Shown: positions 39,150-47,765 of the stretch, one piece after another | Numbering within the stretch: position 1 is the stretch's first letter | Layout: each line of letters starts with the position of its first letter | NCBI GenBank assembly: GCA_030537695.1 | Contig: JAUNVJ010000003.1 | Location: forward strand, 1-64,000 | Origin: Tissierellia bacterium | GTDB lineage: Bacteria; Bacillota_A; Clostridia; Tissierellales; Peptoniphilaceae | Direction: 5' to 3' | Length of the DNA: 64,000 bases | Made by a program: the position numbers and the translations under genes | Notes under the pieces: model-generated | Seen by the model: only the letters and a program-made list of their open reading frames with translations | What the model was told of the DNA's origin: nothing | Database searches by the model: none

Positions 39150-39467
39150 TTATAGCTTAATTTCTATATCAACGCCTGCCGGCAAGTTGAGTTTCATTAA
39201 AGAATCAACCGTTTTTTGGTTCGGTCCGATAATATCAATGAGACGTTTGTGAGTTCTTTGCTCAAATTGTTCTCTTGAATCTTTATACTTATGAACAGCA
39301 CGAAGAATTGTGATAATTTCTTTTTCCGTCGGTAGTGGAATCGGTCCTGAGACATTCGCTCCTGTGGACTTTGCCGCTTCTACAATTCTTGACGCTGAAT
39401 TATCCAGTAATTCATGATCATAAGCTTTCAGTTTAATACGAATCTTTTGTTTTGCTTTGTTTGACAT
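39150..39467 (-). CDS. rpsJ: 30S ribosomal protein S10
   Basis: First gene of the superoperon, also NusE in antitermination. Starts [20 protein letters not shown] and has [18 protein letters not shown]; 105 residues. ATG behind AGGAGG. A 200-base leader precedes it. Confidence 0.97.
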   Translation of the reverse strand: MSNKAKQKIRIKLKAYDHELLDNSASRIVEAAKSTGANVSGPIPLPTEKEIITILRAVHKYKDSREQFEQRTHKRLIDIIGPNQKTVDSLMKLNLPAGVDIEIKL

Positions 39468-39671
39468 ATTTACCTCCTAATCGCATCACAACATTTGCGA
39501 AGGGGGTTATCGATACACGCACCCTTGTGTTTTAAAAGTGCCCTCTTGAAAAAAATAACCCGCGCTCGAATCTCGTCCGAACTTCTCCGTCATAATTACC
39601 TTAAAACCTCTTTTTTTCATTAAAATTTCAAGCAACTTATGACTTCATCGCAATCTCTATTTTTTAAACGC
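39468..39671 (-). promoter_or_regulatory. Structured leader of the S10 superoperon
   Basis: From the predicted start near 39671 the RNA runs about 200 bases to rpsJ. GCGxGGGTTAT (about 39555-39565) can pair with ATAACCC...CGC (about 39500-39510), enclosing a GCAC/GTGC hairpin, and CGCA/TGCG pairs just before the ribosome-binding site. A U-run lies inside the first arm. A 28-codon ORF (39507-39593) with weak AAGG in front covers the same bases; its atypically GC-rich codons suggest RNA structure rather than protein. Autogenous control by an r-protein is plausible but unproven. Confidence 0.5.
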
Positions 39672-39677
39672 TTAAAT

Positions 39678-39706
39678 ATTATATAGGATTGAGAAGCCAT
39701 TGTAAA
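39678..39706 (-). promoter_or_regulatory. Promoter of the S10 superoperon
   Basis: TTTACA (39701-39706), 17-bp spacer, TATAAT (39678-39683) on the minus strand, about 210 bases before rpsJ. Confidence 0.75.
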
Positions 39707-39990
39707 GGATATTTCACTATTTTTCCGAATTTTTACAAGTTTTTTTAAAAATATTCTTATTTTTATACAATATACGGCCCTCTGCAATGTTCCCATGATT
39801 ATATCCCATCTCACACCAATTGTAACTATTCTTCCCTTTAGTTTTTTATTTTTTCTAGCTTACAAATTCTGTCCTTTCCTTTTACACCATTTTACATTAA
39901 TTATTTGAAAGATTGTGGAACTTCTTTTTTAAAATATACTGAAATACGGTATACTATAATGTAATGATGGAATATTATAAGGAGGATATT

Positions 39991-40782
39991 ATGAACATTT
40001 TAGTTTGCGTAAAATTAGTTCCTGATGTGTCAAAAATGAAAATTGACAAAGAAACTAATAATTTAATACGGGAGGGTGTGAGGCAAATCATAAACCCTGC
40101 CGATTTGTCTGCTCTTCGCTTTGCACTGGATTTAAAAGATGCAAATGACGGACATTTGACAGTTCTGTCCATGGGTCCCCCTGATGCAGAGGATGCCTTA
40201 CGCACTTGTATCGAAATGGGTGCCGACGACGGATACTTAATTAGCGGTATTGAGTTTAAAGGCTCCGATACTTTGGCAACGTCTTATACATTAGCAGAGG
40301 CGATTAAGAAAATCGGTGATTTTGACATCGTCTTTACTGGAGATAAGTCTTTGGATGGAGATACCGGCCAAATCGGGCCGGAATTGGCGGAAATGTTAGG
40401 ATTTAATTTAGTTTCCTATGTACAAGCCGTGGACTACCAAGAGGGCGAATTTTTTATTGAACGTAAAACATTAAAAGGAACTGAAGAAGTAAAGACAAAA
40501 GCTCCTGTCTTACTGTCTGCATTACGAGATTCCGCTCCAAGACCTAGTCGCTTCGCCAGAAACCGTATGGCAATTGCCAAAGAAGCGGAAATCAAAATTT
40601 TTAACGGAAAAAATTTGGATTTGGATCCTCATCGCATTGGACAAGAGGGCTCACCAACATATGTGAAGGATGTCTTTCCTCCATCGAAAGAAGAGCCAGG
40701 ACATATGATCGAAGGTAAAGATACGGAAGAACTTGTCGATAAGATCATTCACTTGCTTGTCGAAAAAAACGTAATAAGGTAG
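39991..40782 (+). CDS. etfB: Electron transfer flavoprotein, beta subunit
   Basis: With EtfA it carries electrons between acyl-CoA dehydrogenases or other flavoenzymes and acceptors. The start ATG at 39991 behind AAGGAGG gives MNILVCVKLVPDVSKMKID; 263 residues. The family motif ADLSALRFALDLKDA and VFTGDKSLDGDTGQIGPELA are present. No dehydrogenase gene is nearby, so the electron donor is unknown. Divergent from the S10 superoperon. Confidence 0.94.
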   Translation: MNILVCVKLVPDVSKMKIDKETNNLIREGVRQIINPADLSALRFALDLKDANDGHLTVLSMGPPDAEDALRTCIEMGADDGYLISGIEFKGSDTLATSYTLAEAIKKIGDFDIVFTGDKSLDGDTGQIGPELAEMLGFNLVSYVQAVDYQEGEFFIERKTLKGTEEVKTKAPVLLSALRDSAPRPSRFARNRMAIAKEAEIKIFNGKNLDLDPHRIGQEGSPTYVKDVFPPSKEEPGHMIEGKDTEELVDKIIHLLVEKNVIR

Positions 40783-40789
40783 GTGCAAT

Positions 40790-41791
40790 ATGAAAGGGAA
40801 TAATATTTGGGTATACATTGAATCTTTTGACCAGAAAATTACACATCTTTGCGTAGAAATGATGAGCAAAGGACGGGATTTAGCGAATCAATTGGAACGA
40901 GATCTGGTAGCAGTAGTCTTTGGAAAAAACAATGACACCGTCTGTCAGGAGGCCATCTACTATGGAGCGGACAAGGTCCTAAGTATTGAACATGACCTAT
41001 TGGACAAATATACCACCATGCCCTATGTAAAATCATTAAATGATTTGATTGATAAATATGAGCCGGCAGTGATCTTACTGCCTGCCTCTCCCAATGGTCG
41101 AGATTTAGGCGGAAGCCTCTGTGGCCGAAGAAAAATCGGTTTGGTAGCCGAATGTGACGATATTGTGCTAACGGAGGATAAAAAGGACATCCAATGGATT
41201 CGTCCCACTTTCGACGGCCTATTATATTCCGATATTCGGATCTTGACAACACCAAGTATCGCAACGGTAGGAAAAGGTGCCTTCCCTATTGCCTATAAAA
41301 ATAAAAATCGAAAGGGAGAAATCATTCATCACGAACCAAAACTTTCTTTGGAAGATATTCTAACGGAAGTTTTAAACTTTGAAGAAGAAGATGATGCTTC
41401 TGTCAAAACCGATTTATCCGAATCTAATATTATCGTTGCCGGCGGTATGGGGGTCGGTGATCCTAAAAATTGGAAAATTATCAATGATTTTGCAGAAGCT
41501 TTAGGTGGAATTGTAGGAGCCACTAAACCTGTTTGTGACTATGGCTGGTGTGAATTGGATCGTCAAATCGGCGTCACGGGAGTCGTGGTAAAACCGGAAG
41601 TTTATTTTGCCATCGGTCTTTCCGGAGCCATTCAACATACCAATGGCATGAAGGATTCCGGATTGATTATCGCCATTAACAAAGATCCCAATGCACCTAT
41701 TTTTAAAACTGCTCATTACGGCATTGTAGGAGATCTTTTTGAAATTGTACCTGCCTTGACGGAAAGAATTAAAGCGATGCAGCAACAATAA
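40790..41791 (+). CDS. etfA: Electron transfer flavoprotein, alpha subunit
   Basis: FAD-binding partner of EtfB, 333 residues, seven bases downstream of etfB. N-terminal domain begins IWVYIESFDQKITHLCVEMM. The C-terminal FAD domain shows IIVAGGMGVGDPKNWKIIND, GATKPVCDYGWCELDRQIG (the loop that holds FAD) and FAIGLSGAIQHTNGMKDSG. Followed by a strong terminator. Confidence 0.95.
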   Translation: MKGNNIWVYIESFDQKITHLCVEMMSKGRDLANQLERDLVAVVFGKNNDTVCQEAIYYGADKVLSIEHDLLDKYTTMPYVKSLNDLIDKYEPAVILLPASPNGRDLGGSLCGRRKIGLVAECDDIVLTEDKKDIQWIRPTFDGLLYSDIRILTTPSIATVGKGAFPIAYKNKNRKGEIIHHEPKLSLEDILTEVLNFEEEDDASVKTDLSESNIIVAGGMGVGDPKNWKIINDFAEALGGIVGATKPVCDYGWCELDRQIGVTGVVVKPEVYFAIGLSGAIQHTNGMKDSGLIIAINKDPNAPIFKTAHYGIVGDLFEIVPALTERIKAMQQQ

Positions 41792-41798
41792 TTCAAAT

Positions 41799-41829
41799 AA
41801 AAAAGATAGGATATATCCTATCTTTTTTT
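41799..41829 (+). terminator. etfBA terminator
   Basis: Perfect palindrome AAAAGATAGGATA/TATCCTATCTTTT with T-runs in both directions; it can also end the minus-strand bioW operon. Confidence 0.85.
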
Positions 41830-42450
41830 AATGGATTCCCTTCATTTTAATCCCATCCGCCCAAATCTCCCCTTCATTGACAGTATTTCATTGAACAATA
41901 CCCTCTTGATCTAAAATATCGATACAGTGAATAGTCCTAGCTAAATATTTTACCGAAAAATAAACCATTCCCCCCTTATTCACCGCTTATATATCCTTGG
42001 AAAACTTATCCTTATTTTCCATCCTCTTCCTCCTCATGGAAGTCGATTGCAGTTTTACCTGTCTTGGGTAAATACTTTTAATATCCTTCAAGGACATCCA
42101 TCAGATAAGCATCTTCTTTCTAGTATTCATTCTTTTTATTCCACCACAATTGGTATTGGAAAAAGCACCACTAAAATCATTCGTAAAAGCGTGGTCCGAT
42201 CATTCTTATATAATTTTCTACATCCCTCCGTACAATATTTTCATGGATCGCATTTTTCAGCTCGACGGTAAAAATACCAAAAACATCAGTAAAGAATCAA
42301 ATTTTTTTCATTAAAATCTCCAATACCATTTCATTTCCTACAATGATCTTGATATTTTATCAAGTCAAAGCTTCTTGAAAAATTCAACTTTTCCTTTTAC
42401 CAATGTACAAGAAGAAATATCTATCTTCAATGATTCGTCATGAATTTCTC
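41828..42450 (-). pseudogene. Decayed gene downstream of bioF
   Basis: Protein-like sequence runs through most of the gap on the minus strand. In order: ESLKIDISSCTLVKGKVEFF; NEMVLEILMKK; FFTDVFGIFTVELKNAIHEN; RRDVENYIRMIGPRFYE; KEDAYLMDVLEGY; KYLPKTGKTAIDFHEEEEDG; then, after a frameshift, AVNKGGMVYFSVKYLARTIH and NTVNEGEIWADGIKMKGIH before a TAA at 41828-41830. One frame is held for about 115 codons with five stops in it, which is hard to get by chance with such content. The family was not recognised and it does not look like bioA or bioD. Its position suggests it was the last gene of the BirA-controlled operon or an unrelated neighbour. Confidence 0.5.
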
Positions 42451-42463
42451 TTCCCTTGGAATA

Positions 42464-43633
42464 TCACTTAATAAATGGATATCTTTTATTCATCTCCTTT
42501 AAACATGAGACCAATTGCTGTAGATCTTCCTCCCTATGATCTGCCATCAAGGTAATTCTCAATATGGCTCGGTGGTATTCTACTGCCGGATACCGTATTA
42601 CCGATACGTATATTCCCATTTCCAACATTTTTTGTCCTATTTGCAATGCCTTTTCTTCGTCTCCGATTAAAATTGGAATAATATGATGCTTTCCCTCGAC
42701 AAAGATGCCAATTTCCCGTAAAGCTCCCACCAAAAATTTTACATTTTGGGCTAATTTTTTTAATTTTTCCTGATCTTCCCGAATATGATGAAGGACTTCC
42801 CCAATGGAAGCAATGGAAAAAGGACTTAAGGAGGTGGAAAAAATATAGGATCTGGCATGGTGGAGTAAAAATTGCTTGATCTTGGAAGAAGTGGCAACAA
42901 ATGCCCCTTCCACACCGATGGCTTTGCTAAAAGTACCGACCAGTAAATCCGGTTTTTCCTCATAGAGATCACATACCCCTCTTCCATAATGGCCTAAAGC
43001 ACCAAATCCATGGGCATCATCTACAATCGTTAAGGCTTTATATCTTTTTCCTATTTGAATGAATCGATTGACATTAAGAAGATCTCCATTCATGCTGAAG
43101 AGGCCATCGGAAACCAAAACTTTTTTCTCCCATTGAGAATATAAAGCCAACTTTTTTTCTAGATCGTCGTAGTCCAAATGTCGATAGACGACAGTCTTTC
43201 CTTTTGAAAGGCGAATCCCGTCAATAATGGAGGCATGATTGTATTGATCGGAAAAGATTACCGTATTCTCATCACAAATCGAAGAAAGGACACCGATATT
43301 TGCCATATAGCCGGAAGAAAATAAGAGACAGGCCCTATAATTTAAAAATTCGCAAATTTCATCTTCCAGCTTTTGATGGAGATGACAGCTTCCCGTTGTC
43401 AACCGAGACCCTCCCGAGCCCATCCCGTAATCCAAAGCTTTCTCAAAAGCTTTTGTCATTAGCTCTTTATCTTCGCAAAGAGATAGATAGTTGCCTGAAG
43501 AAAAGAGTAATACTTTTTTTCCGTCAACGATGCTTCGAGGTAATTGGGCACTATTAAATATCCTGGGTTTTCGAATCAAATGATTTTGCCTCAAGTTTCG
43601 AAGATCCTTTTCAATATAATCAAAGCTATTCAA
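42464..43633 (-). CDS. bioF: 8-amino-7-oxononanoate synthase
   Basis: PLP enzyme of the alpha-oxoamine synthase family that condenses pimeloyl-CoA with alanine. 389 residues with FSSGNYLSLCEDKELM, SGGSRLTTGSCHLHQKLEDE near 93, VDDAHGFGALGHYGRG near 203, and the PLP lysine in GTFSKAIGVEGAFV near 235. KBL is the close relative, but position behind bioW decides for BioF. The start is TTG (43631-43633) with AAGGTG seven bases upstream, overlapping bioW by eight bases. Confidence 0.9.
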   Translation of the reverse strand: MNSFDYIEKDLRNLRQNHLIRKPRIFNSAQLPRSIVDGKKVLLFSSGNYLSLCEDKELMTKAFEKALDYGMGSGGSRLTTGSCHLHQKLEDEICEFLNYRACLLFSSGYMANIGVLSSICDENTVIFSDQYNHASIIDGIRLSKGKTVVYRHLDYDDLEKKLALYSQWEKKVLVSDGLFSMNGDLLNVNRFIQIGKRYKALTIVDDAHGFGALGHYGRGVCDLYEEKPDLLVGTFSKAIGVEGAFVATSSKIKQFLLHHARSYIFSTSLSPFSIASIGEVLHHIREDQEKLKKLAQNVKFLVGALREIGIFVEGKHHIIPILIGDEEKALQIGQKMLEMGIYVSVIRYPAVEYHRAILRITLMADHREEDLQQLVSCLKEMNKRYPFIK

Positions 43634-44342
43634 TAATCAACACCTTCTTATTTTTTAAATAATCAATGCAGGCTTCTTTGGAAGCTTTACAGGAATCAAA
43701 GAGAATAATTCGAATCCCCTTTTCAGAACCCCATTCTTTTAATTTGGTAATTCGAAGATATTTTTGTCTTGTAGCAATATAACCTGTTTGATAATGGGGA
43801 TCATCGGAAATACAAAGCTCTCCCATCACCCCCGGACCATAGACCGTCTTGGTAGCCAATGCTAAAGCTTCTCGAAAATGATCTTTTTTTACAAGGGTTG
43901 CTTTAGAAAAAACTTCATAGTCCATATAGGAGACTCGAATACCTCGAGAGAAATCTTCCTCCAATCTCTGATAGTTTTGAACATCTAGTAGAATGGCTCC
44001 CCTCATATGATGTTCCCGAGAAAAGAGATTTAAAATATAATCACTATTTAAACCAAAGGTCTCTAAGATATTTTTCATATTCTCCAACCCCTCTTGAACA
44101 GTATCCACTTCCAAGGTCTCTACTTCCAATGCCTTCAATCTTAGAAGATCTTTTTCTTCTATCCTTTCAATCTTTATATGGATCAAATCCGAAGAGCCTT
44201 TCTCATGGTTCATACCTCGCCGTTGTAGGAATTCTACCGTTTCAAAAAGATGATCCTCATTAACGATTCGTTCCGCTCCTGAAATATGTATTTGTCGATC
44301 TTTTATTTTTTTAGATGCTCGCATCTTCACACTGTATTTCAT
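43626..44342 (-). CDS. bioW: 6-carboxyhexanoate-CoA ligase (pimeloyl-CoA synthetase)
   Basis: Activates free pimelate to pimeloyl-CoA, the route used by Bacillus and relatives instead of BioC-BioH. 238 residues with the typical start MKYSVKMRASKKIKDRQIHI, then SGAERIV, VYGPGVMGELCISDDPHYQT and GYIATRQKYLRI near 190. The start ATG overlaps the preceding gene stop as ATGA. Because BioW needs exogenous or otherwise made pimelate, an importer in the same operon would make sense. Confidence 0.93.
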   Translation of the reverse strand: MKYSVKMRASKKIKDRQIHISGAERIVNEDHLFETVEFLQRRGMNHEKGSSDLIHIKIERIEEKDLLRLKALEVETLEVDTVQEGLENMKNILETFGLNSDYILNLFSREHHMRGAILLDVQNYQRLEEDFSRGIRVSYMDYEVFSKATLVKKDHFREALALATKTVYGPGVMGELCISDDPHYQTGYIATRQKYLRITKLKEWGSEKGIRIILFDSCKASKEACIDYLKNKKVLIIE

Positions 44343-44833
44343 AGGACTCTCTCCTTAATATAGATCTGTAAATGAGTCTTGTTTAACAGATCATAAATTT
44401 TAAAATATAAAAAATAGTTGATAAAAGAAGTGAAAATCATTCCAGGAATTACAGGTAGTATCAAGGCCTTAAAATTCACATGGAGAATCAGACTCAGCAC
44501 AATTCGAGCAACCACTGTTCCACAAATAGAAGAGCCGATTAGAGTAATTTTCTTTTTCCCTACAACAAGAATAAAAAGAGCTACTACCATTCGAAATATC
44601 AATGCCACCAAGATATTAAAAACATTGGAAACACTTAAGATAAAAGACAGTACACTTGCAAGGACTCCAGCGTAAAGATAGAGCTCCATCCCAAAGATCA
44701 AGGCAATCATCACTGATACGGAAGCGGATAATTGGTACTCGCCACCGGGAAAAATAGCAGGAATTTTAAACATTCCGCTTAATAATATCAACACTGCCAA
44801 CAGGGGAATTAAAGTTGTTTTTTTGGTATTCAT
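44339..44833 (-). CDS. BirA-regulated ECF-S-like membrane protein, candidate pimelate or biotin-precursor importer
   Basis: Membrane protein of 164 residues with five or six hydrophobic segments. The N-terminal part (GMFKIPAIFPGGEYQLSASV, then a G-M-E-L-Y-L-Y-A-G-V-L-A-S-V-L turn) resembles the substrate-binding (S) components of ECF transporters such as BioY, although it is not BioY itself. It is translationally coupled to bioW (ATGA) and transcribed from a promoter covered by a BirA operator. The function as an importer of pimelate or another biotin intermediate is inferred from fold type, operon and regulation. ATG behind AGAGGTGA. Confidence 0.6.
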   Translation of the reverse strand: MNTKKTTLIPLLAVLILLSGMFKIPAIFPGGEYQLSASVSVMIALIFGMELYLYAGVLASVLSFILSVSNVFNILVALIFRMVVALFILVVGKKKITLIGSSICGTVVARIVLSLILHVNFKALILPVIPGMIFTSFINYFLYFKIYDLLNKTHLQIYIKERVL

Positions 44834-44849
44834 AAGTCACCTCTTTAAA

Positions 44850-44903
44850 AGTATAGAAAAGTAAATATATTATGTCAACCTATAATTTTAATAGCGTTTA
44901 CAT
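44850..44903 (-). promoter_or_regulatory. Promoter and BirA operator of the bioW-bioF operon
   Basis: TTGACA (44873-44878), 17-bp spacer, TATACT (44850-44855). The operator covers 44872-44903: on the minus strand ATGTAAACG, 14 bp, GGTTGACAT. The arms match BirA half-sites (TTGTAAACC/GGTTTACAA) at most positions, and the right arm contains the -35 box exactly as at bioB. Confidence 0.85.
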
Positions 44904-44951
44904 TTTACCCTTGGCTTTTATTGTCCTGTTCCTCCCCTGTATTTTCCCCAA

Positions 44952-44978
44952 TAAAAAAACCGGAACCTAATTCCGGTT
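44952..44978 (-). terminator. Terminator after the SpoIIM-family gene
   Basis: Stem AACCGGAA/TTCCGGTT with a short loop and a run of U on the minus strand. Confidence 0.8.
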
Positions 44979-45022
44979 GTAGACTTTTTATTTTCGTTCC
45001 TCTTCCGAAGAATCTTTTAAAA

Positions 45023-45607
45023 TTATAATGCCATTCCCATCAAGATGGGGGTAAGATAAGTTTCAATAACTGCCGCTACCCCAAGGAGGGGAACAATGAT
45101 TTTTATATAGCAAAGACCAATCTTTTTGAGTAGCCCACCAATAGGGAGATGATCTTTCCTCAGAATTTTCTTTGTCAGTTGGTGACATAGAAATAGACCC
45201 ATATACATGGCTAAAACAAGGGCAGGAAGCTCAAAAATACCATGGGGAAGGATTCCCAACACTAGAGTCTAAAAAGGGTGTAATTCGGAAAAAAACGAAA
45301 ATTTTAGAACGACACCAATAATTATTCCATTAATAATTGCTGTTAAAAAAGGTAGGTACAGAAAGGGAACAAAACCCAATAAAATCATTACCAAAGTTGC
45401 CCGAAGATTGTTAAAGAACAGCGGCAGCAATCGAATTTTCCCATCCTCTCCTAATAATTGATGGGCAACATTTTCCATAAAATCTCCCAATACTTTTTCC
45501 AACACTTCTCTCGATAGGCCAAAATAACCGATACAGGCGGATAGAATGAAAAGAACACCTAGGGTGATAGACAGTTTTTTACTTTTAAACATAGATATCT
45601 CTTTCAT
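45023..45607 (-). pseudogene. SpoIIM-family membrane protein interrupted by an in-frame TAG
   Basis: One reading frame of about 194 codons is split by a single TAG (45269-45271). Before it: a membrane protein start (MFKSKKLSITLGVLFILSA), FFNNLRATLVMILLGFVPFL and FSFFSELHPF. After it: TLVLGILPHGIFELPALVLA, the hallmark of stage II sporulation protein M and related permease-like proteins. Both halves keep normal hydrophobic segments, so the mutation is recent, or the stop is suppressed. The first half starts two bases after the upstream gene with AAGGAAC. SpoIIM homologues also occur in non-spore formers, so this is not proof of sporulation. Confidence 0.75.
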
Positions 45608-45608
45608 A

Positions 45609-46357
45609 TTATTGTTCCTTCCAACAATAATCGTGATAGAACATAACTTGCACCAATAGGATCAAGGTGACAAAAATTAAAGTGGAGATGTTTCGCTGTA
45701 GAATATCCTTTAAGAATAAACAAGCGATCAGCATAAGATAGGTTATCTGACGTCCTCTTCGGAAAGCGAAGAACCCGATTTTATAGGTTTGAGCTTGTTC
45801 CTGTTCATCACAGGATTCCAACCATGCCTTTTCAAATTTTCCTTGAAAGGGATCTGCCTTTTTCTCCGGATGAAATTTCCTTAAACCCAAGACCAGTTTT
45901 CTCATAACAACTTGGGATAATATAATTCCCCACAAGAAACTAAAGAGTGTAATAAATACTTTATCGCCCCTCATTTCAGAAAAAATACCCATCATAAAAT
46001 TAAAGATCCAAAAGAATGTGCTTACAATAAGGAATACATCCAATATCCACAGGTCATAGAAAAAATGTCTTTCAATCTCTTCCACTTCCTCAAAATCCGC
46101 TTTCGGATTGATCTGTCGATACCTCTTTGCATAGGATCTGTAGTGAAACAGGACGAGAAGAGGAATGCTCACATAGAAAGTAGCAAATCCATAAGGAGAG
46201 AGCTTTCTATAAAGGGAATCGAAGGCCTGGCAAAAGACCTTATAAAAATTTTCTCCATCTCCTTTGAATGCAAGAACTCCCAAGATTCTACCACCAATTC
46301 CACCCATGGTCATAAGAAACACAAATCTCAAATAGGGATTTATCTTTTTTTCTTCAT
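45609..46357 (-). pseudogene. DUF3169-like membrane protein with a frameshift in an A7 tract at the start
   Basis: Membrane protein of about 248 codons with five hydrophobic segments and the linker NPKADFEEVEEIERHFFYD, resembling the DUF3169 proteins found beside small Xre-type regulators. The expected start ATG (46355-46357) overlaps the HTH stop as ATGA, but that frame ends after five codons. One extra A in the A7 tract (46345-46351) would restore MKKKKINPYLRFVF and the whole frame. As it stands only a TTG at 46329-46331 without a ribosome-binding site opens the remaining frame. It could be polymerase slippage, phase variation or recent loss. Confidence 0.6.
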
Positions 46358-46563
46358 ATTATTTCCTCCAGATAAAATATTTCCTCCAATGGCACATGAA
46401 AAAATGCAGAAATTTTTAATGCCACAGTGACAGAGGGAGCGTAATCTCCCCGTTCAATCAGAGATATGGTCTGTCGAGAAACCCCCACCGCCTGACCCAT
46501 ATCCCCTTGATTAATACCAATCGAATTTCGAAACTCCCTGAGTCTATTTTTCAAAACAACCAT
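46354..46563 (-). CDS. Xre-type transcriptional regulator
   Basis: Single HTH_3 domain of 69 residues: RLREFRNSIGINQGDMGQAV with the recognition helix VSRQTISLIERGDYAPSV. This compact YgzD/Cro-like type usually controls the operon it heads, here with the DUF3169-like and SpoIIM-family genes. ATG behind GGAGGTGAC. It is intact while its two neighbours carry disruptions. Confidence 0.9.
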   Translation of the reverse strand: MVVLKNRLREFRNSIGINQGDMGQAVGVSRQTISLIERGDYAPSVTVALKISAFFHVPLEEIFYLEEII

Positions 46564-46646
46564 CTGTCACCTCCGTTTGACAACCTTCTTTGTCAACGCA
46601 AAAGAAAACATTTCCCACTCCTCTAAGATCGAGTCATTTTTTCAAC

Positions 46647-46676
46647 AAAAAAAGAGACCTCCCAAGGAGATCTCTC
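46647..46676 (-). terminator. rplJL terminator
   Basis: Stem AGAGATCTCC/GGAGGTCTCT (one G-U pair) followed by seven U on the minus strand, seven bases after rplL. Confidence 0.85.
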
Positions 46677-46683
46677 AATAGGC

Positions 46684-47046
46684 TTACTTAAGTTCGATTG
46701 TAGCTCCAACTTCTTCAAGTTTTGCTTTGATTTCTTCTGCTTCGTCTTTGGATACACCTTCTTTAACAGCCTTCGGTGCACTGTCAACAAGAGCTTTTGC
46801 ATCTTTTAGTCCAAGACCTGTAATATCTTTTACAGCTTTGATAACTTTAACTTTTTCTTGTCCCGGTGCTTCCAATACAACGTCAAATTCAGATTTTTCA
46901 GCTGCTGCTTCCGGTGCTGCTGCTACTGCTGCAGGTGCTGCTGCAGATACTCCGAATTCTTCTTCTAATGCTTTTACAACTTCTGAAAGTTCTAATACTG
47001 TAAGTTCTTTAATTTGATCAATTAATCCTTGTACTTTTTCTGACAT
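46684..47046 (-). CDS. rplL: 50S ribosomal protein L7/L12
   Basis: Stalk protein recruiting translation factors. N-terminal dimer helix, an alanine-rich hinge (about residues 36-50), and the C-terminal domain with [20 protein letters not shown]. 120 residues. After it the transcript ends; rpoB, the usual next gene, is not here. Confidence 0.97.
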   Translation of the reverse strand: MSEKVQGLIDQIKELTVLELSEVVKALEEEFGVSAAAPAAVAAAPEAAAEKSEFDVVLEAPGQEKVKVIKAVKDITGLGLKDAKALVDSAPKAVKEGVSKDEAEEIKAKLEEVGATIELK

Positions 47047-47081
47047 TTTATATACCTCCGATAATTTTATTATTTTCTACA

Positions 47082-47615
47082 TTAAGCAGTTGCTTCTTGT
47101 TTTTCTGCAATTTGTTGTAATACAATTGCAAGTCCTCTGATATTTCCGGTCAATACATTGGCAAGTCCTTGGATTGGTGCATTTAAGCCGCCCAGTACTT
47201 GAGCCACCAATACTTCCTTGGATGGTAGTTTAGCCAATTCATCTACTTCTTCAACGGAAAGGATCCGTCCGTCTACAATACCGGATTTAATTTTTAAAGC
47301 GTCGTGATCTTTGGCAAATTCTGCGGAAATTTTGGCCGCACTGGCAGGATCTTCCATACCAAAGGCTACGGCAGAAGGTCCTTTCAATACTTCGTCTAAA
47401 CCTTCATATCCTAAATCTTCAAATGCACGACGTAATAATGTGTTTTTATAAACTTTATAATCTACATTGGATTCACGGTATTTGGAACGTAATTCTGTCA
47501 CATCAAATACATTGAGTCCACTATAGTTTAAGAATACAATCGATTGTGCATCTTCAATTTTGTCTTTAATTTCATCGACTAGGGCTTGTTTTGCTTGAAT
47601 TCTTTCTTCTTTCAC
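47082..47615 (-). CDS. rplJ: 50S ribosomal protein L10
   Basis: Base of the L7/L12 stalk. The start is a GTG (47613-47615) behind GGGGGGTGA, giving VKEERIQAKQALVDEIKDKI; 177 residues. Contains FLNYSGLNVFDVTELRSKYR and YKVYKNTLLRRAFE. The ten residues upstream in the open frame come from the leader and are not coding. Regulated by the L10 leader. Confidence 0.96.
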   Translation of the reverse strand: MKEERIQAKQALVDEIKDKIEDAQSIVFLNYSGLNVFDVTELRSKYRESNVDYKVYKNTLLRRAFEDLGYEGLDEVLKGPSAVAFGMEDPASAAKISAEFAKDHDALKIKSGIVDGRILSVEEVDELAKLPSKEVLVAQVLGGLNAPIQGLANVLTGNIRGLAIVLQQIAEKQEATA

Positions 47616-47631
47616 TCTGTCACCCCCCAAA

Positions 47632-47759
47632 TAAAAAAATCTCACACCGCATGTGAGATAGAAAAAGTCGCAATTATATCTCTAATATAGTTGCAAATCC
47701 GATTTTCTAACCTCGGTAGGATAATTAAAGCATGGCTCCCTACTGTCTGCGGTCTAACA
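47632..47759 (-). ncRNA. L10 leader (ribosomal protein L10 binding RNA)
   Basis: The RNA contains the conserved L10-leader elements CCGCAGACAGTAGGGAGCC and TAATTATCCTACCGAGGT, which form the kink-turn stem bound by L10(L12)4. An intrinsic terminator (CTCACA-type hairpin at 47641-47657 plus seven U) sits at its 3' end, just before the rplJ ribosome-binding site. Excess L10 would favour termination. This matches the Rfam family in sequence and position. Confidence 0.9.
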
Positions 47760-47765
47760 TACAGT

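Noticed and set aside
39507..39593. 28-codon ORF in the rpsJ leader as a protein gene
   Set aside because: Weak ribosome-binding site and GC-rich codons that coincide with base-paired arms; treated as part of the leader RNA.
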